DNA from: Rosa chinensis
Taxonomy: Eukaryota; Streptophyta; Magnoliopsida; Rosales; Rosaceae
Assembly: GCF_002994745.2 (NCBI RefSeq)
Contig: NC_037091.1
Location: 4,333,501-4,397,500, forward strand
Reading direction: 5' to 3'
DNA length: 64,000 bases
Shown: piece by piece, positions 48,115 to 59,291 of the stretch
Position numbering within the stretch: the first letter of the stretch is position 1
Layout of the letters: every line of letters starts with the position of its first letter
The notes under the pieces: generated by a model
Database searches by the model: none
Told to the model about the DNA's origin: nothing
What the model saw: only the letters and a program-made list of their open reading frames with translations
Program-made: the position numbers and the translations under genes

Positions 48115-48123
48115 CTCCCCCTC
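48115..48123 (-). other. Polypurine tract of the copia element
   Basis: Minus strand GAGGGGGAG immediately before the 3' LTR. This is where plus-strand DNA synthesis is primed. Confidence 0.85.
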
Positions 48124-51100
48124 AAGTTGGTGCATAGATATCTATCATGCCCAACTTGTCAACTGAGCTGTCAAATACCTTCCTGGACACTCCTTTAGTA
48201 AGAACATCAGCTAATTGCTCATCTGAGTTTACAAATGGAAAGCGAATAACCTTTCTGTCAAGATTTTCTTTAATAAAATGACGGTCAACCTCCACATGCT
48301 TTGTTCTATCATGCTGAACTGGATTATGTGCAATCTCAATGGCAGCTATATTATCACAATGCAAATCCATAGGCTTTTAAGCTTGTATCCCAGGTCTTTC
48401 AAGATATTACGAATCCACAACATTTCACAGACTCCGTGTGCCATACCTCGGAACTCAGCTTCTGCACTTGATCTGGCAACAACTTTCTGCTTTTTGCTAC
48501 GCCAAGTGACAATGTTCCCTCCAACAAAAGTGAAGTATCCAGATGTAGAATGTCTGTCAGTTTTATCACCAGCCCAATCTGCATCTGTGTACCCAACAAC
48601 TTCCAATTCATCTTTTTTCTGAAACAGTAACCCTTTACCTGGCGCCATCTTTAAGTACTTCAAAATACGAAAGACTGCATCCATATGCTCTTCACTAGGA
48701 CAATGCATAAATTGACTAACAACACTTACAGCATAAGCAATATCAGGTCTAGTATGTGAAAGATAAATCAACCTTCCTACAAGACGTTGATACCTCCCTT
48801 TATCAGTTGGAACTTGATCAGGATAGATAGCAAGTCCGTGATTCATCTCAATGGGTGTCTCCATGGGTCTGCAGTCCAGCATCCCCGTTTCAGCAAGTAA
48901 ATCAAGAACATATTTCCTCTGTGAAAGTGAAATCCCCTTCTTAGACCTTGCAACTTCAATACCCAAAAAATATTTCAGTTGTCCCAGATCCTTCATTTCA
49001 AACTCCTTTGACAAATACTTTTGTAATTCATTTATTTCTTTCAGATCATCCCCTGTAACAATCATGTCATCAACATACACAATAAGAGCTGTAATCTTAC
49101 CACTCTTGCGCTTGATGAACAAGGTATGGTCAGAATTGCTTTGTCTGTATCCAAAGGCTTTCATGGACTTTGAAAATCTTCCAAACCAAGCTCTTGGAGA
49201 CTGCTTCAGGCCATACAAAGACTTCTTCAATTTACACACCTTGCCAACGTCACTTAGGTAATTCTTAACACCTGGGGGCACATCCATGTACACTTCTTCT
49301 TCCAAATTCCCATTAAGAAACACATTCTTCACATCAAACTGGTGCAAGGGCCAATCTTTGTTTGCTGCAAGTGAGATTAGAATCCGGACAGTATTAATCT
49401 TTGCCACAGGTGCAAAAGTCTCCTCATAATCAATCCCATAGCGTTGTGTATATCCTTTGGCAACCAACCTTGCCTTGTATCTATTAATAGTTCCATCTGC
49501 ATTAAGCTTCACAGTAAATACCCAACAACATCCTACAGTCTTCTTTCCAACCGGCATAGGTACTAGCTCCCATGTTGCATTCTTTTGAAGAGCTTCCAAT
49601 TCTTCATTCATCGCCTTTGTCCATTTTGGATCCGCCAATGCCTCCTGCACGTTACTAGGAATAGATACAGTAGATAATTGATTAACAACAAGTGCATGTG
49701 ACCCAGAAATCCTATGGTTAGACATAAAATTAGCTATAGGGTATTTAGCTTTGGCTTTGATATCTGGTTCATATTGTTTCTTAGGAATTCCCTTGGTAAC
49801 CCTTTGTGATTTCCTAGGTTCGACACTTTCTAACCCAAAAGACTCATTACAATTTAGGGGTACCTGAGGTGGATCATTCTGACCGGGATCTTCAGTTGGT
49901 GATGCAGAAGGGGAAATATCTTGTGTGTGAGCTTCAGATATGTCTTGATTTTGATTCAAACTATCCAAAAAAGTTGTCTCTTCCGTCTCGGATTTCACAA
50001 CACTCTGTTTGGCAGTTACATTTTCTATTTCGGAATTTGCGACACTTCCTTTGGCAGTCGCATTCTGTTCGGCAGTCACATTTTCTGTTTCGGAATTCGC
50101 AACACTTCGTTCAGCAGTCGCATTGTCTATTTCAGAATTTACAATGCTCTGTTCGGCAGTCACATTGTCTGTTTCCGAATTTCTACCTTCAAATCTATCC
50201 TCCAAATTTTCCACGTCTTCAAAGACATCAAAATCAATAATAGAACGAGAACGAGGATTCCCTTCACAACCTCTCTCCCCCTGAAGAGAAGACTGAGAAG
50301 CTCCCCCTGAGTAGTAAGGCTCGGATTCACGAAAAGCAACATCAAGAGAGACATGTATAGTGCCAGTAAGAGGATCATAACATCGATAACCCTTCTGGAA
50401 GTCAGCATAACCAACAAAGATACACTTACGGGCACGGGGATCAAGCTTGCTGCGTTGAGGCTTGGGAATATGAACATAGGCTGTGCACCCAAACACCCGG
50501 GGCTCCAAATTAGGCATAGAAGGGATGGTCAAAAGTGTATGAAGCTTCTGATGAGGATTCTGAAACTCAATCACCCGTGAAGGAGTACGGTTGATAAGAT
50601 ATGCTGCTGATTTTACTGCTTCTCCCCAATAGGATCGAGGTACATTCATACCAAACAAGGAAGCACGAACAACTTCCATCAACTGCCTGTTCTTCCGTTC
50701 TGCTAAACCATTCTGTTGAGGAGTATAAGAATTGGAGGTTTGATGACGAATTCCATGTGACCGGCAAAACTCAATCATAGGGCCATTCACAAACTCTCCA
50801 CCATTGTCAGACTGAAACACTCTGATGGATTGTTGATACTGAGTTGCCACCATTTTGTGAAATTCGGTAAACATTCCAAATACATCACTCTTATTCTTCA
50901 GTATTGACACCCATGTCATGCGAGTGCAATCATCAATAAACGTTACAAAATACCGAGCTCCAGAAAGAGAAGGAATTTTCGCAGGACCCCAGACATCGGA
51001 GTGAATCTTCATAAAAGGAACAGGACTTTTATTAAGACTTGGTGAATATGAAATACGGTGACTCTTGGCCAGTTCGCAGATGTCACAGTGGAAATCCAAA

Positions 51101-51900
51101 TCGCTAACAACTGAAAACAATTGAGGTTGCAGCTTCTTAAGATAACGAAAGGATAGATGACCTAAACGGCGATGCCATAACCATACAGCTTCCTTCGCAT
51201 TCTCTACCCCGTTGATATGATTAGCTTGTCCCAAAAGATGCTTCTGTTTCTTTCCAGTCTCTGTCAAATCCAGATAGTATAATTTCCCCCTTCTAACACC
51301 ATAACCAAGAATCCGCCGAGTCAGAATGTCTTGAAACACACAGAAAGACGGATAGAAGGTCACAATACATGCAAGAGCTAAAATAACTTGACCAACAGAC
51401 AAGAGATTATAAGCTAGTGATGGAACAACTAAGACAGATTCAAGGGTTAAAGTATCAGATAAAGCAATAGAACCTTCTCCGGTGACCGGAGTTGGAGTAC
51501 CATCAGCAGTAGAGACAATGTCTTGAGGGGAACGTCTAAGGTTTTTCACAAGACTTGGGTCATTGGTCATATGGTCAGATGCACCTGTATCAATTATCCA
51601 TGTATTATTCAAAGTAGCCTTACCCTTCATACCTGACTGCGCTACATTAGCGGAGGAATTGTCGAGATGCTCTTCCTCTGTAGTAGCAATAGCCGCCTTG
51701 CCCGGATTCTTTCGCGGTTTCCTGGTGAAATCCCACCAATCAGGGTAGCCAATCACTTCATAGCACCGCTCCTTGGTATGACCTACTTCCCCACAGACAA
51801 CACATTTTTTGTTTGCGTATGGGTTTGGTTTGTCATGAGGACGGCGTGGAGAAGGACCTGAGAAGCCTGGAGGAGGACCTGGTCGGCGTTGAACGGCCAT
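48122..51900 (-). pseudogene. Copia polyprotein, gag-truncated and frameshifted
   Basis: The frame opens with ATG at 51900-51898 and runs 1184 residues. In order: zinc knuckle C33-C46 (CVVCGEVGHTKERC), aspartic protease DTGAS near residue 104, GAG-pre-integrase (WHRRLGHLSF), integrase core with the D,D,E signature (HSDVWGP, FQSDNGGEF, NGLAERKNR), reverse transcriptase with YVDD, and RNase H up to DADWAGD and beyond. The main frame ends prematurely at 48346; a one-base frame change near 48370 puts the remaining RNase H residues (HCDNIAAIEIAH and on) in another frame ending at 48122. The usual ~200-residue Gag domain before the knuckle is missing, with only about 200 bases between the start codon and the primer-binding site. 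It could move only with proteins supplied in trans. Confidence 0.93.
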
Positions 51901-52016
51901 TGAGGAATTTGGGATTTGTTTGTTTTTTTTTTTAGGTTTGGTTTTTCTAGGGTTTCAAAAATTCAGGGATGGCTTGATTTTAATGGTGGTGGTACGCAGC
52001 GGTTTGTGGTGTGCTT

Positions 52017-52076
52017 TGGGATTCAGGATTCAGGATTCAGGATTCAGGATTCAGGATTCAGGATTCAAGATTCAAA
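52017..52076. repeat. 7-bp tandem repeat in the copia leader
   Basis: GATTCAG/ATTCAGG repeats about seven times, then degenerates to ATTCAAG. It lies in the space where Gag coding would normally sit, between the primer-binding site and the start codon. Confidence 0.9.
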
Positions 52077-52106
52077 GGATGCAGGCAAGTTCAAAGGATT
52101 GAACCT

Positions 52107-52118
52107 GCTCTGATACCA
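52107..52118 (-). other. Primer-binding site (tRNA-iMet)
   Basis: Minus strand TGGTATCAGAGC, the standard copia primer-binding site, two bases inside the 5' LTR. Confidence 0.93.
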
Positions 52119-52120
52119 AG

Positions 52121-52296
52121 TAGAAAAAATACTTCAATTCAAGGTTAATTCGATAATTCTATTCATCCCACAATGAGGGTATATATACAAGTACAAAGGA
52201 GTAGTCTAACTGTAATAGGAAACAATCTTTCCATAATTACAGGATATCCTAACTAAATAAAATCCTAATTACATACAGATTTACAGCGATTCTACA
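52121..52296 (-). repeat. Copia 5' LTR
   Basis: About 176 bp. On the minus strand it starts TGTAGAATCGCTG and ends near TTTTTTCTA, beside the primer-binding site. It has a promoter-like TATATATACC. Confidence 0.9.
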
Positions 52297-53095
52297 GGAT
52301 TTAGGTGGGATCGACGACCAACCACTGGGATCTATATTCTTGTTTAAATGGCAGTTGCTCTTTACTTTGACCACATGGTTTCAAGGTTTTAAATGGTTTT
52401 GATACGTACCCAAGCAACTTCTTTGTCAGGGAATAAATCACTTTTGAATTGTTGGACATGTTTTTATAGCTGAGTTCATATTTTTGTGAAGCAGAAATCA
52501 GAGAAGATATGAAGAAGGTGAACTGTGCAATTAACTTTAAAGTTGGTGTTTTGTTCTTTTCTTTTCTTTCTCAACTACTGGGAACAGGCTAAGCCCTTTC
52601 CCCTTATATTTCTTCTTACTGAATTGACACGTGCTGCTCACGTGGCTGGGCCCAAATAACCCGAGCACTCCAAACTCCGAGCACGGAAGACGTTCCCTGT
52701 TGAGATATATAATTTCTGTTTGCAGGGAGGAAAGAGGTGCCACTGGGAACGGGTGCAGATTCTTCCCAAATCCCAACTATGAATAAGCTAGCTAGACGCA
52801 AAAGTGTCTGCTGTTCACCTTAGTTGTGCACTAATATTTTCCTACGCACAGCACTCGGGTGCCAATTTATCGAAACATGCATATCATATTTGCACCATAT
52901 TTCCTTGGATTAAGCAATCCTTTGATTCCTTTCTACTGTAGGATTTTGATCCTCAGAAACAGTTCCATAGATGACAGCAGCTTTGAATTCTAAGTGCACT
53001 TCCAAAGGGCCAGCTGCATTTCTTTTCTGGTAAAGTGATTAACAGAGGTGGTTGCTGAATAGGGTCGTAAGAACTAATTCTTCCACTGAAAATTA
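52297..53095. other. No gene seen
   Basis: No supported coding sequence. The first ~100 bases probably continue the host repeat interrupted by the copia element. Confidence 0.4.
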
Positions 53096-53801
53096 TAAAA
53101 TTAGCTGGAAGGATTGAATACCCTAAACTTAAATAGCAATAAATTAATATCCAGTATCTCAATTCTACATGTATAATTCCTGGTTCATGTCTGCTTCAAT
53201 CAAATCCCAACCGGTTTTTCACTGTAATGCTTGTGGCAGGAATTTGATACCATGGATATTGTGTGCAGTAAGACTACTTGAGATATTAACCAAGCAACTG
53301 ATACTTGATAATTAAACAAAACAAATGGCAATGAGAATATACGACATAATTGAGAACACATGGGCCTATGCTGGTAGTAATTTGGGTAAGTAACATTTCT
53401 TTTGGTCAAGGGATTTGAAGAAAAATTGGCCTTTTCTTTTTCTTTTCAGACTGTGTAAAACAGACCTGAAAATCAACACAGTGAGCCCTCCCTATAAAAT
53501 ACATTGAACCCAAACAAAATGTACAGAGTAGACTATTAATTTCCTTGTTCCATCAAGCATCAGGTAATGCTTTTCCAAGCCTTCCACGTCATCACCACTG
53601 AAAAAAAAAAAAAAAATCTTCCGAGATAATTTTAGTCCAAGTCTAAAAGGAAATAGTGAAGGGAGAAACTCTTTGGAAAAAGAGAACACGGCTCAGTTTC
53701 AACCTCACATTCACCATTCACATTGCAGCAGACAGCAGGCACCAATTAGAAACTATCTACTTAGGCAATAGAAAGGCAACATTCAACGGATAGAGCAGAG
53801 C
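53096..53801 (+). promoter_or_regulatory. TNL3 upstream region, mosaic of TNL2-like and TNL1-like flanks
   Basis: 53096-53470 follows the TNL2 upstream region (28883-29260), while 53628-53720 follows the TNL1 upstream region (AGTCCAAGTCTAAAAG at 14913; CTCACATTCACCATT near 14990). A short A-run (53600-53615) lies between. No definite TATA box. Confidence 0.6.
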
Positions 53802-56800
53802 ATGCAGAATATGACCAACGAAGCAGCAGCCAGTTCTTCATCTTCCTCTCCCCCACTTTCTTCTACTGATCACCAAAATCATTACACATACGAGGTTTTC
53901 CTGAGTTTCCGAGGCGAGGATACGCGCTATGATTTTACAGATCATTTGTACAACGCTTTGTGTCTGAGGGGAATTAAGACATTCAGAGATGATAAGCTTA
54001 GCAGAGGAGAAGACATATCACAAGAGCTCCTCAAAGCAATTGATGAGTCTAGAGTTTCAATCGTCGTCTTCTCTCAAAATTATGCTTCTTCAAGGTGGTG
54101 CTTAGATGAACTGGTCAAGATACTTGACTGCAGAAAATTCAAAGGCCAGAAGTTTAGAGCTGTTTTCTACAAGGTGGCTCCTTCAGATGTACGACACCAA
54201 AGAGGTGCTTTCGGTGACGCATTTGCAACACTTGATCAATTTTACAAGGATAGCATGGATAAATGGAAGGCAGCTCTCAAGGAAGCAGCAGATTTGTGTG
54301 GATGGACTTTTGAGGAGGGCCGGTATGTTTTTAACCCAAGCCCACTGGCTAGATGATTAGTTAGATTTATGAAGACAGCAATAATCTTCTACTTTATTTG
54401 ATTTCCTATATATGCTTTTAAATTCTTAGGTACGAGACTGAATTTATCAACGACATTGTCGGGGAGTTGTCTACCCGAGTAGTAAACCCTTCATGTAAGT
54501 GGCACGTTGCTGAATATCCGATTGGATTAGAGTCTTGTATACGAGATGTCGAAAGTCTTTTAAAAGCCGAGGAAAATATTTTTCACATGGTGGGCATATG
54601 GGGGACTGGTGGAATAGGAAAGACCACAATTGCGAAAGCTGTGTTCAATTCAATTTGCCATAAGTTTGAAACTAGTTGTTTCTTGGCAGATGTTAGATCT
54701 AATTCAAATGGCCTAGCGCAACTGCAAAAGAGACTTTTGCGTGATGTTTTAAGGGACTCAAATTTGAAGGTGAGCAGTGTTGATCAGGGAATCAGTTTTA
54801 TAAAGGAAAGAATGCAAAATAAAAAAGTTCTCTTGATCCTTGATGACGTGAGTCATTCTAGCCAATTAAAGAACTTAGTTCCATCCCCTTATTGTTTTGG
54901 CCCGGGTAGTAGAATTCTCATAACAACAAGAGATAAACGTTGGCTAATTGCTCATGAAGTTAATGAAGTATATGAGGTCAAGATGTTAGAAGATCGTCAT
55001 GCTTTGGAGTTGTTTAGCTTGCATGCATTCAAAAGAAATGAACCTCCAAGCGGTTATCTGGAACTTACACAACATGTTATACACTATGCCCAAGGCCTTC
55101 CATTAGCTTTGATAGTCTTAGGCTCTCATCTATTTAGTAGAAGCACAGAGGAGTGGAAAGCTACAATAGGTAGTTGTAAAGGAGGTCCTCATGCAGATAT
55201 ACAGAAAGTTCTCAAACTAAGTTATGATGCTCTAGGACAAGATTTAAAAGAACTATTTCTTGATATTGCTTGCTTCTTTAAAGGTGAGCATGTAGCCCAT
55301 GTGAAACCAATACTAGAAGCTTGCTATGACCAGAAAACAATGGTGATTGGTATTGCACAACTGCAAGAAAAGGCCTTGATAAGAATTGACAAAGATGATC
55401 ATATTTGGATGCATGACTTAATAGAAGAAATGGGTAAAGACATAGTGTATCAGGAGTCACCTGATGAACCGGGGAAACGCAGCAGAGTGTGGAGTGAAGA
55501 AGATGTAGACTACGTTCTAACAAATAATACAGTAAGTATATTAATGATGTTTTGTGTTTTTCAATTAAGAAAGCATTTTATATTGAATATAATTTCTTAT
55601 TGAGACCTTGAAGAAAACTGTATTAAAACCGTACTTGTGCTTCCAATAGAAATTGCTATGTTTTTTTGTTTTTTGGTCTGAATAGAAATTGCAATCATAA
55701 ATGTTGCTGTTAATAAGCTTGCTTTCTTTTACTGTAGGGTACAAATAAAGTTATAGGCATTCAGGTCCTATTGCGATCATCTACAATATCTTTGAATGCT
55801 AAAAGCTTTTCAAAGATGAAGAATCTTAGATATATTTCTATGAGAGGAACATCCTTTTTTGGAGATATTGATTATCTCTCCAACCAGTTGAGGTGGCTCG
55901 ATTGGCAAGAATGTTCGTTGCAATGTTTTCCATCCGATTTTCAAGCAAACAAACTTGTAAATCTTGATATTTCTTGGAGTCACGAAATCACACGACTATG
56001 GGAGGGACGTAAGGTACTATAATCTAATAATTCATTTTATTTCAAGACTTCTTTAATTAAAAATAAGTAACAGATAACTGTGTTGTAAATTATTGCATCC
56101 ACTTGGTTGATCTTTTCCTTTTTCTTTTGCCATACAGAATTTTTCAAGGCTAACATGTATGAATTTATGTCATTGTACATCCCTAAAGAAACTCCCAGAC
56201 TTGAGTGGAATTCCTAACTTGAAAGAGTTGGATTTAAGTGGCTGTGAATCCCTAAAGGAACTCCCAGACTTGAGTGGAATCCCTAACTTGAAAAAGTTGG
56301 ATTTAAGTGGCTGTGAATCCCTAAAGAAACTCCCAGACTTGAGTGGAATCCGTAACTTGATAGAGTTTGATTTAAGTGGCTGTGAATCCCTAAAGAAACT
56401 CCCAGACATAAGTGGAATCCCTAACTTGAAAGTGTTGGATTTAAGTGGCTGTGAATCCCTAAAGAAACTCCCAAACTTGAGTGGAATCCCTAACTTGAAA
56501 GAGTTGGATTTAAGTGGCTGTGAATCTCTAAAGAAACTCCCAAACTTGAGTGGAATCCCTAACTTGGAAGGGTTGAATTTAAGTGGATGTGTATCCCTAA
56601 AGGAACTCCCCGACTTTTGTGGAATCCCTAACTTGAAAGAGTTGGAACTATATGAATGTATCGGTTTAGTTGAGATACCTGATTCAATTCGATTCCTTAA
56701 TAAGCTTGTTACCTTGAATGTTGGCGGTTGCTCTAACCTTATTATGTTTCCAAGAAAAATCAACTTGAAATCTGTAGAAACAATCTCTATTAGCTATTGC

Positions 56801-57910
56801 AAGCTTGAAGAATTTTCAGAGGTTGGGGAAGAGATGGGTTTCTTGAGAAAATTGGTTATAAGAGGCACTTGCATTAAAGAATTGCATCCGTCCATTACAA
56901 GGCTTATTAGGCTGGAAAATTTGGACCTAAGGGACAGTCAAAATCTTACAACCCTGCCGTATAATATTTATGAATTGCACAATCTAAAGGCTCTTGATGC
57001 GAGTGGATGCTCAAAACTGGCTACATTTCCAAAAATTTCAGTAAAGATGGATTTCTTGAGACAACTCTATCTTAAAGGCAGTGACATAAGAGAATTGGAT
57101 GAGTCAATTGAAAATCTCATAGGGCTTGAATATTTGGATCTTACTGACTGCAAAAATCTCACAGCTCTACCGTGCAGCATTTATGGGTTGCAAAATTTAC
57201 AGTTCCTTTTTCTTGGTGAATGCTCAAAACTAGTCAGATTTCCAACAAATACCAAAATTTTGAATGTCGATGGTTGCTCGCTATCACTTCCCAAGCTAGA
57301 GAAGCTCTGTCTCGGAGGATGCAGTTTATTATCAGATTGTGATTTCCTGACGACTCTTGATTGCTGGGAAACATTAGAGTGGCTTAATCTGTCAAGAAAC
57401 AATTTTGTTAGTCTTCCTGCTTGCCTCACCAAATTTGTCAAGTTGCGGTATCTTTACTTGTCCGGTTGCACGAGACTCCGAGGAATTCCGGAGCTTCCGC
57501 CAAACGTTGAAGTAGATACAAGAGGTTGTGAATTACTGGAGGAGAGATTGTCGACATTGACAAATCGTGGAGCTGTGATAGAGGCGGCGTCGCCGTCAAT
57601 TGAAGAGCCAACTTCGTCGTCATGGCTTTCTTTGTCTTCCGAAACTCCGAAACGACGCCGCACCGCGGAAGAACCAACACCAATGAATTCTCCGAAACGA
57701 CAACTCCTTGCCGCATCGATGGTCCCCATGTTCCACAGCGCCCATCACTCAACTACTACTCCACAGCTTCAACACCAAGCAGAGGAACCAACTGACTTGT
57801 TAAGGCTTTCTCTGAACTCTTCAGAACCAACAAAACCTCGTGGCCCAGTTAAAGGTGATCAAGACCAGTGGCTGTCTCTGTCTGTGCTGCCATCCACTTC
57901 AGAACTCTGA
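53802..57910 (+). CDS. TNL3: intact TIR-NBS-LRR disease resistance protein
   Basis: Exons 53802-54322, 54430-55531, 55738-56013 and 56138-57910 join in frame to about 1223 codons with GT-AG introns of 107, 206 and 124 bp. The TIR (residues ~30-170) has FLSFRGEDTR, the BB-loop DDKLSRGED and catalytic-Glu SSRWCLDEL. NB-ARC (~205-510) has GTGGIGKTT at ~232, LILDDVS, RILITTRDKR, GLPLA and MHDLIEEMG. LRRs (~560-1070) include seven 23-residue modules and two 71-residue units. The C-terminal tail (~1090-1223) is Ser/Pro-rich with basic clusters (TPKRRRTAEEP, SPKRQLL) that could serve nuclear import. Known TNLs oligomerise on effector perception and make TIR-derived nucleotide signals read by EDS1. 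ATGs at 53802 and 53811 are both in frame; the second aligns with the TNL2 start. This is the only unbroken TNL here. The cognate effector is unknown. Confidence 0.93.
56170..56655 (+). repeat. TNL3: seven tandem 69-bp (23-residue) LRR modules
   Basis: Anchors run from 56192 to 56606, exactly 6 x 69 bases apart, encoding variants of LDLSGCESLKKLPDLSGIPN. Most differences between modules are single residues. Confidence 0.92.
56954..57380 (+). repeat. TNL3: two 213-bp LRR modules
   Basis: CTGCCGTATAATATTTATG at 56954 and CTACCGTGCAGCATTTATGG at ~57168; each unit contains SDIRELDESIENLIGLE or leads into it. Confidence 0.8.
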
Positions 57911-58730
57911 ACTCTGAACCATCCACTTCAGAGTTTAGTCGAGACAGAGAGGTTTGAAATCCCACCTGCAATTTATTCTACTTGAAGCTTCATAGTGTGC
58001 CACAACTAATAACATTTCAACATTTTTCAGGTTTGGGTATGACCCTGTTTTGAGGTTGTCTTCATCTGCTATTTACTCATCATCAATCTGTAAGTTCATA
58101 TATTCATCTTTTCCTTTTTACCGCAGATCTATGTTGTTTGTTACTGCATTAGAATTTCAAACTTTGTAACCATGTACATCATGTACAATTGAACTCTCCA
58201 TCTATCTTTTTTTCTTTCTTTCTGGAATATGCATGCTCCAAACCCTTGATATGAATTACTCCCTGTATCAGACTTTGTGAATCTTTAAGAATGCAGTGAT
58301 GCTAGCACATGATAAGAGAAAATGCAGAAGCATATGATCATGGAGATTCTTTGAAGCCAACTGATGGCTACCAGTAACTAAAACTTACCTGTGTACTGTC
58401 TACAAACTCCTCCAGTTTTCTATAATATAATAGTTAGCATAATATAATGGCTAGTAGTAGCATGATGCTTTGGATCTGGTAGGAGCCTGAGATTGACTAC
58501 GTGAAATGATGGTATCAAAAATTGTTTATTGTTGTCCTCAGTTGATTCCATTGTTGTAAGAGAATATTGGTGGTAGTCTGCTAGCTAGGACATGCAAATT
58601 ATGGTAGTTCATTGAACTTGGTTCATATGATCCGTTAGTAACATTTGTATTCTGGTTCATTTCCTTTACTTGTTACTATGTTGCTAGGTGATTGATATCA
58701 TGCAATTTGTTTGTTTTTTCAATTTGCAGT
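57911..58730 (+). other. TNL3 3' flank, shared among TNL units
   Basis: Same order of words as the TNL1 and TNL2 3' flanks, but shortened near 58195 by a deletion of several hundred bases that the other copies retain. No gene. Confidence 0.55.
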
Positions 58731-58842
58731 GGGGACTATAGATTTTGCACTTGGAGAGGTTACAAACTCTGGCCAAGTTGGCTACATGGTAATTGCTGAT
58801 CTAGCTCAATTTGAGATGACCGCAAATAAACTAGAAGCAAAG
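58731..58842 (+). pseudogene. Unrecognised exon-like fragment (open paralog of 34801)
   Basis: After TTTGCAG the frame GTIDFALGEVTNSGQVGYMV, then IADLAQFEMTANKLEAK, is open up to a GGTATA donor. It is more intact than its copy at 34801. Family unknown. Confidence 0.45.
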
Positions 58843-59158
58843 GTATATGCTATTCTCCTCTAGTTGTACTCTTGCCTATGCTCTTTTCCTAGTAATTCTG
58901 GGCTCAAGCGCCCGTATGTTATTGTTTACAATTTTATCGAAACATCTCATGGTAAAAGGCATGATGTCGCATTGTCCACATGGTCCATGGATTACGCACA
59001 TGGAATATGAAATACATCACTTTAAGAAAAATCTTCCTTGTATGTGTGCATGCCACAAGCACATTAAATTTTCCTCTATAGATTACAACTTGAAATTTCG
59101 TAAACAAGTATTGACAATAATTTGCCAAACTCATATACAACAATTTTTTGGTATCAGA

Positions 59159-59280
59159 AGTTCTAGCCTGGCTTTGGCTAAGAATCTTGCTTCAAGGTGA
59201 TGCGGCAGGTGTGTGCTGACCTTCTTGAGGAAATGGAATTGGTTTTCATTGTTTCTAAGGATGGAATTGATACTGTGAGA
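59159..59280 (+). pseudogene. Unrecognised exon-like fragment (FIVSKDGID)
   Basis: Encodes [19 protein letters not shown] followed by TV. It has a paralog at 38826-38945. It lies immediately before VARICOSE fragment c but does not resemble VARICOSE. Confidence 0.4.
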
Positions 59281-59291
59281 GTGGTATGCCG

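Larger units (their letters stand above)
47946..52296 (-). mobile_element. Ty1/copia LTR retrotransposon, defective
   Basis: A 4.35 kb element on the minus strand with two ~170-bp LTRs, a primer-binding site complementary to initiator methionine tRNA, a polypurine tract, and a pol frame in copia order (protease, integrase, reverse transcriptase, RNase H). It lacks the N-terminal Gag domain, and the RNase H end is frameshifted. The near-identity of the LTRs implies fairly recent insertion. No matching 5-bp target duplication could be confirmed. Confidence 0.93.

Noticed and set aside
47925..52305. Target-site duplication for the copia element
   Set aside because: The outer base pairs of the left LTR are altered and no 5-bp match to the right flank (GGATT) was found, so none is claimed.
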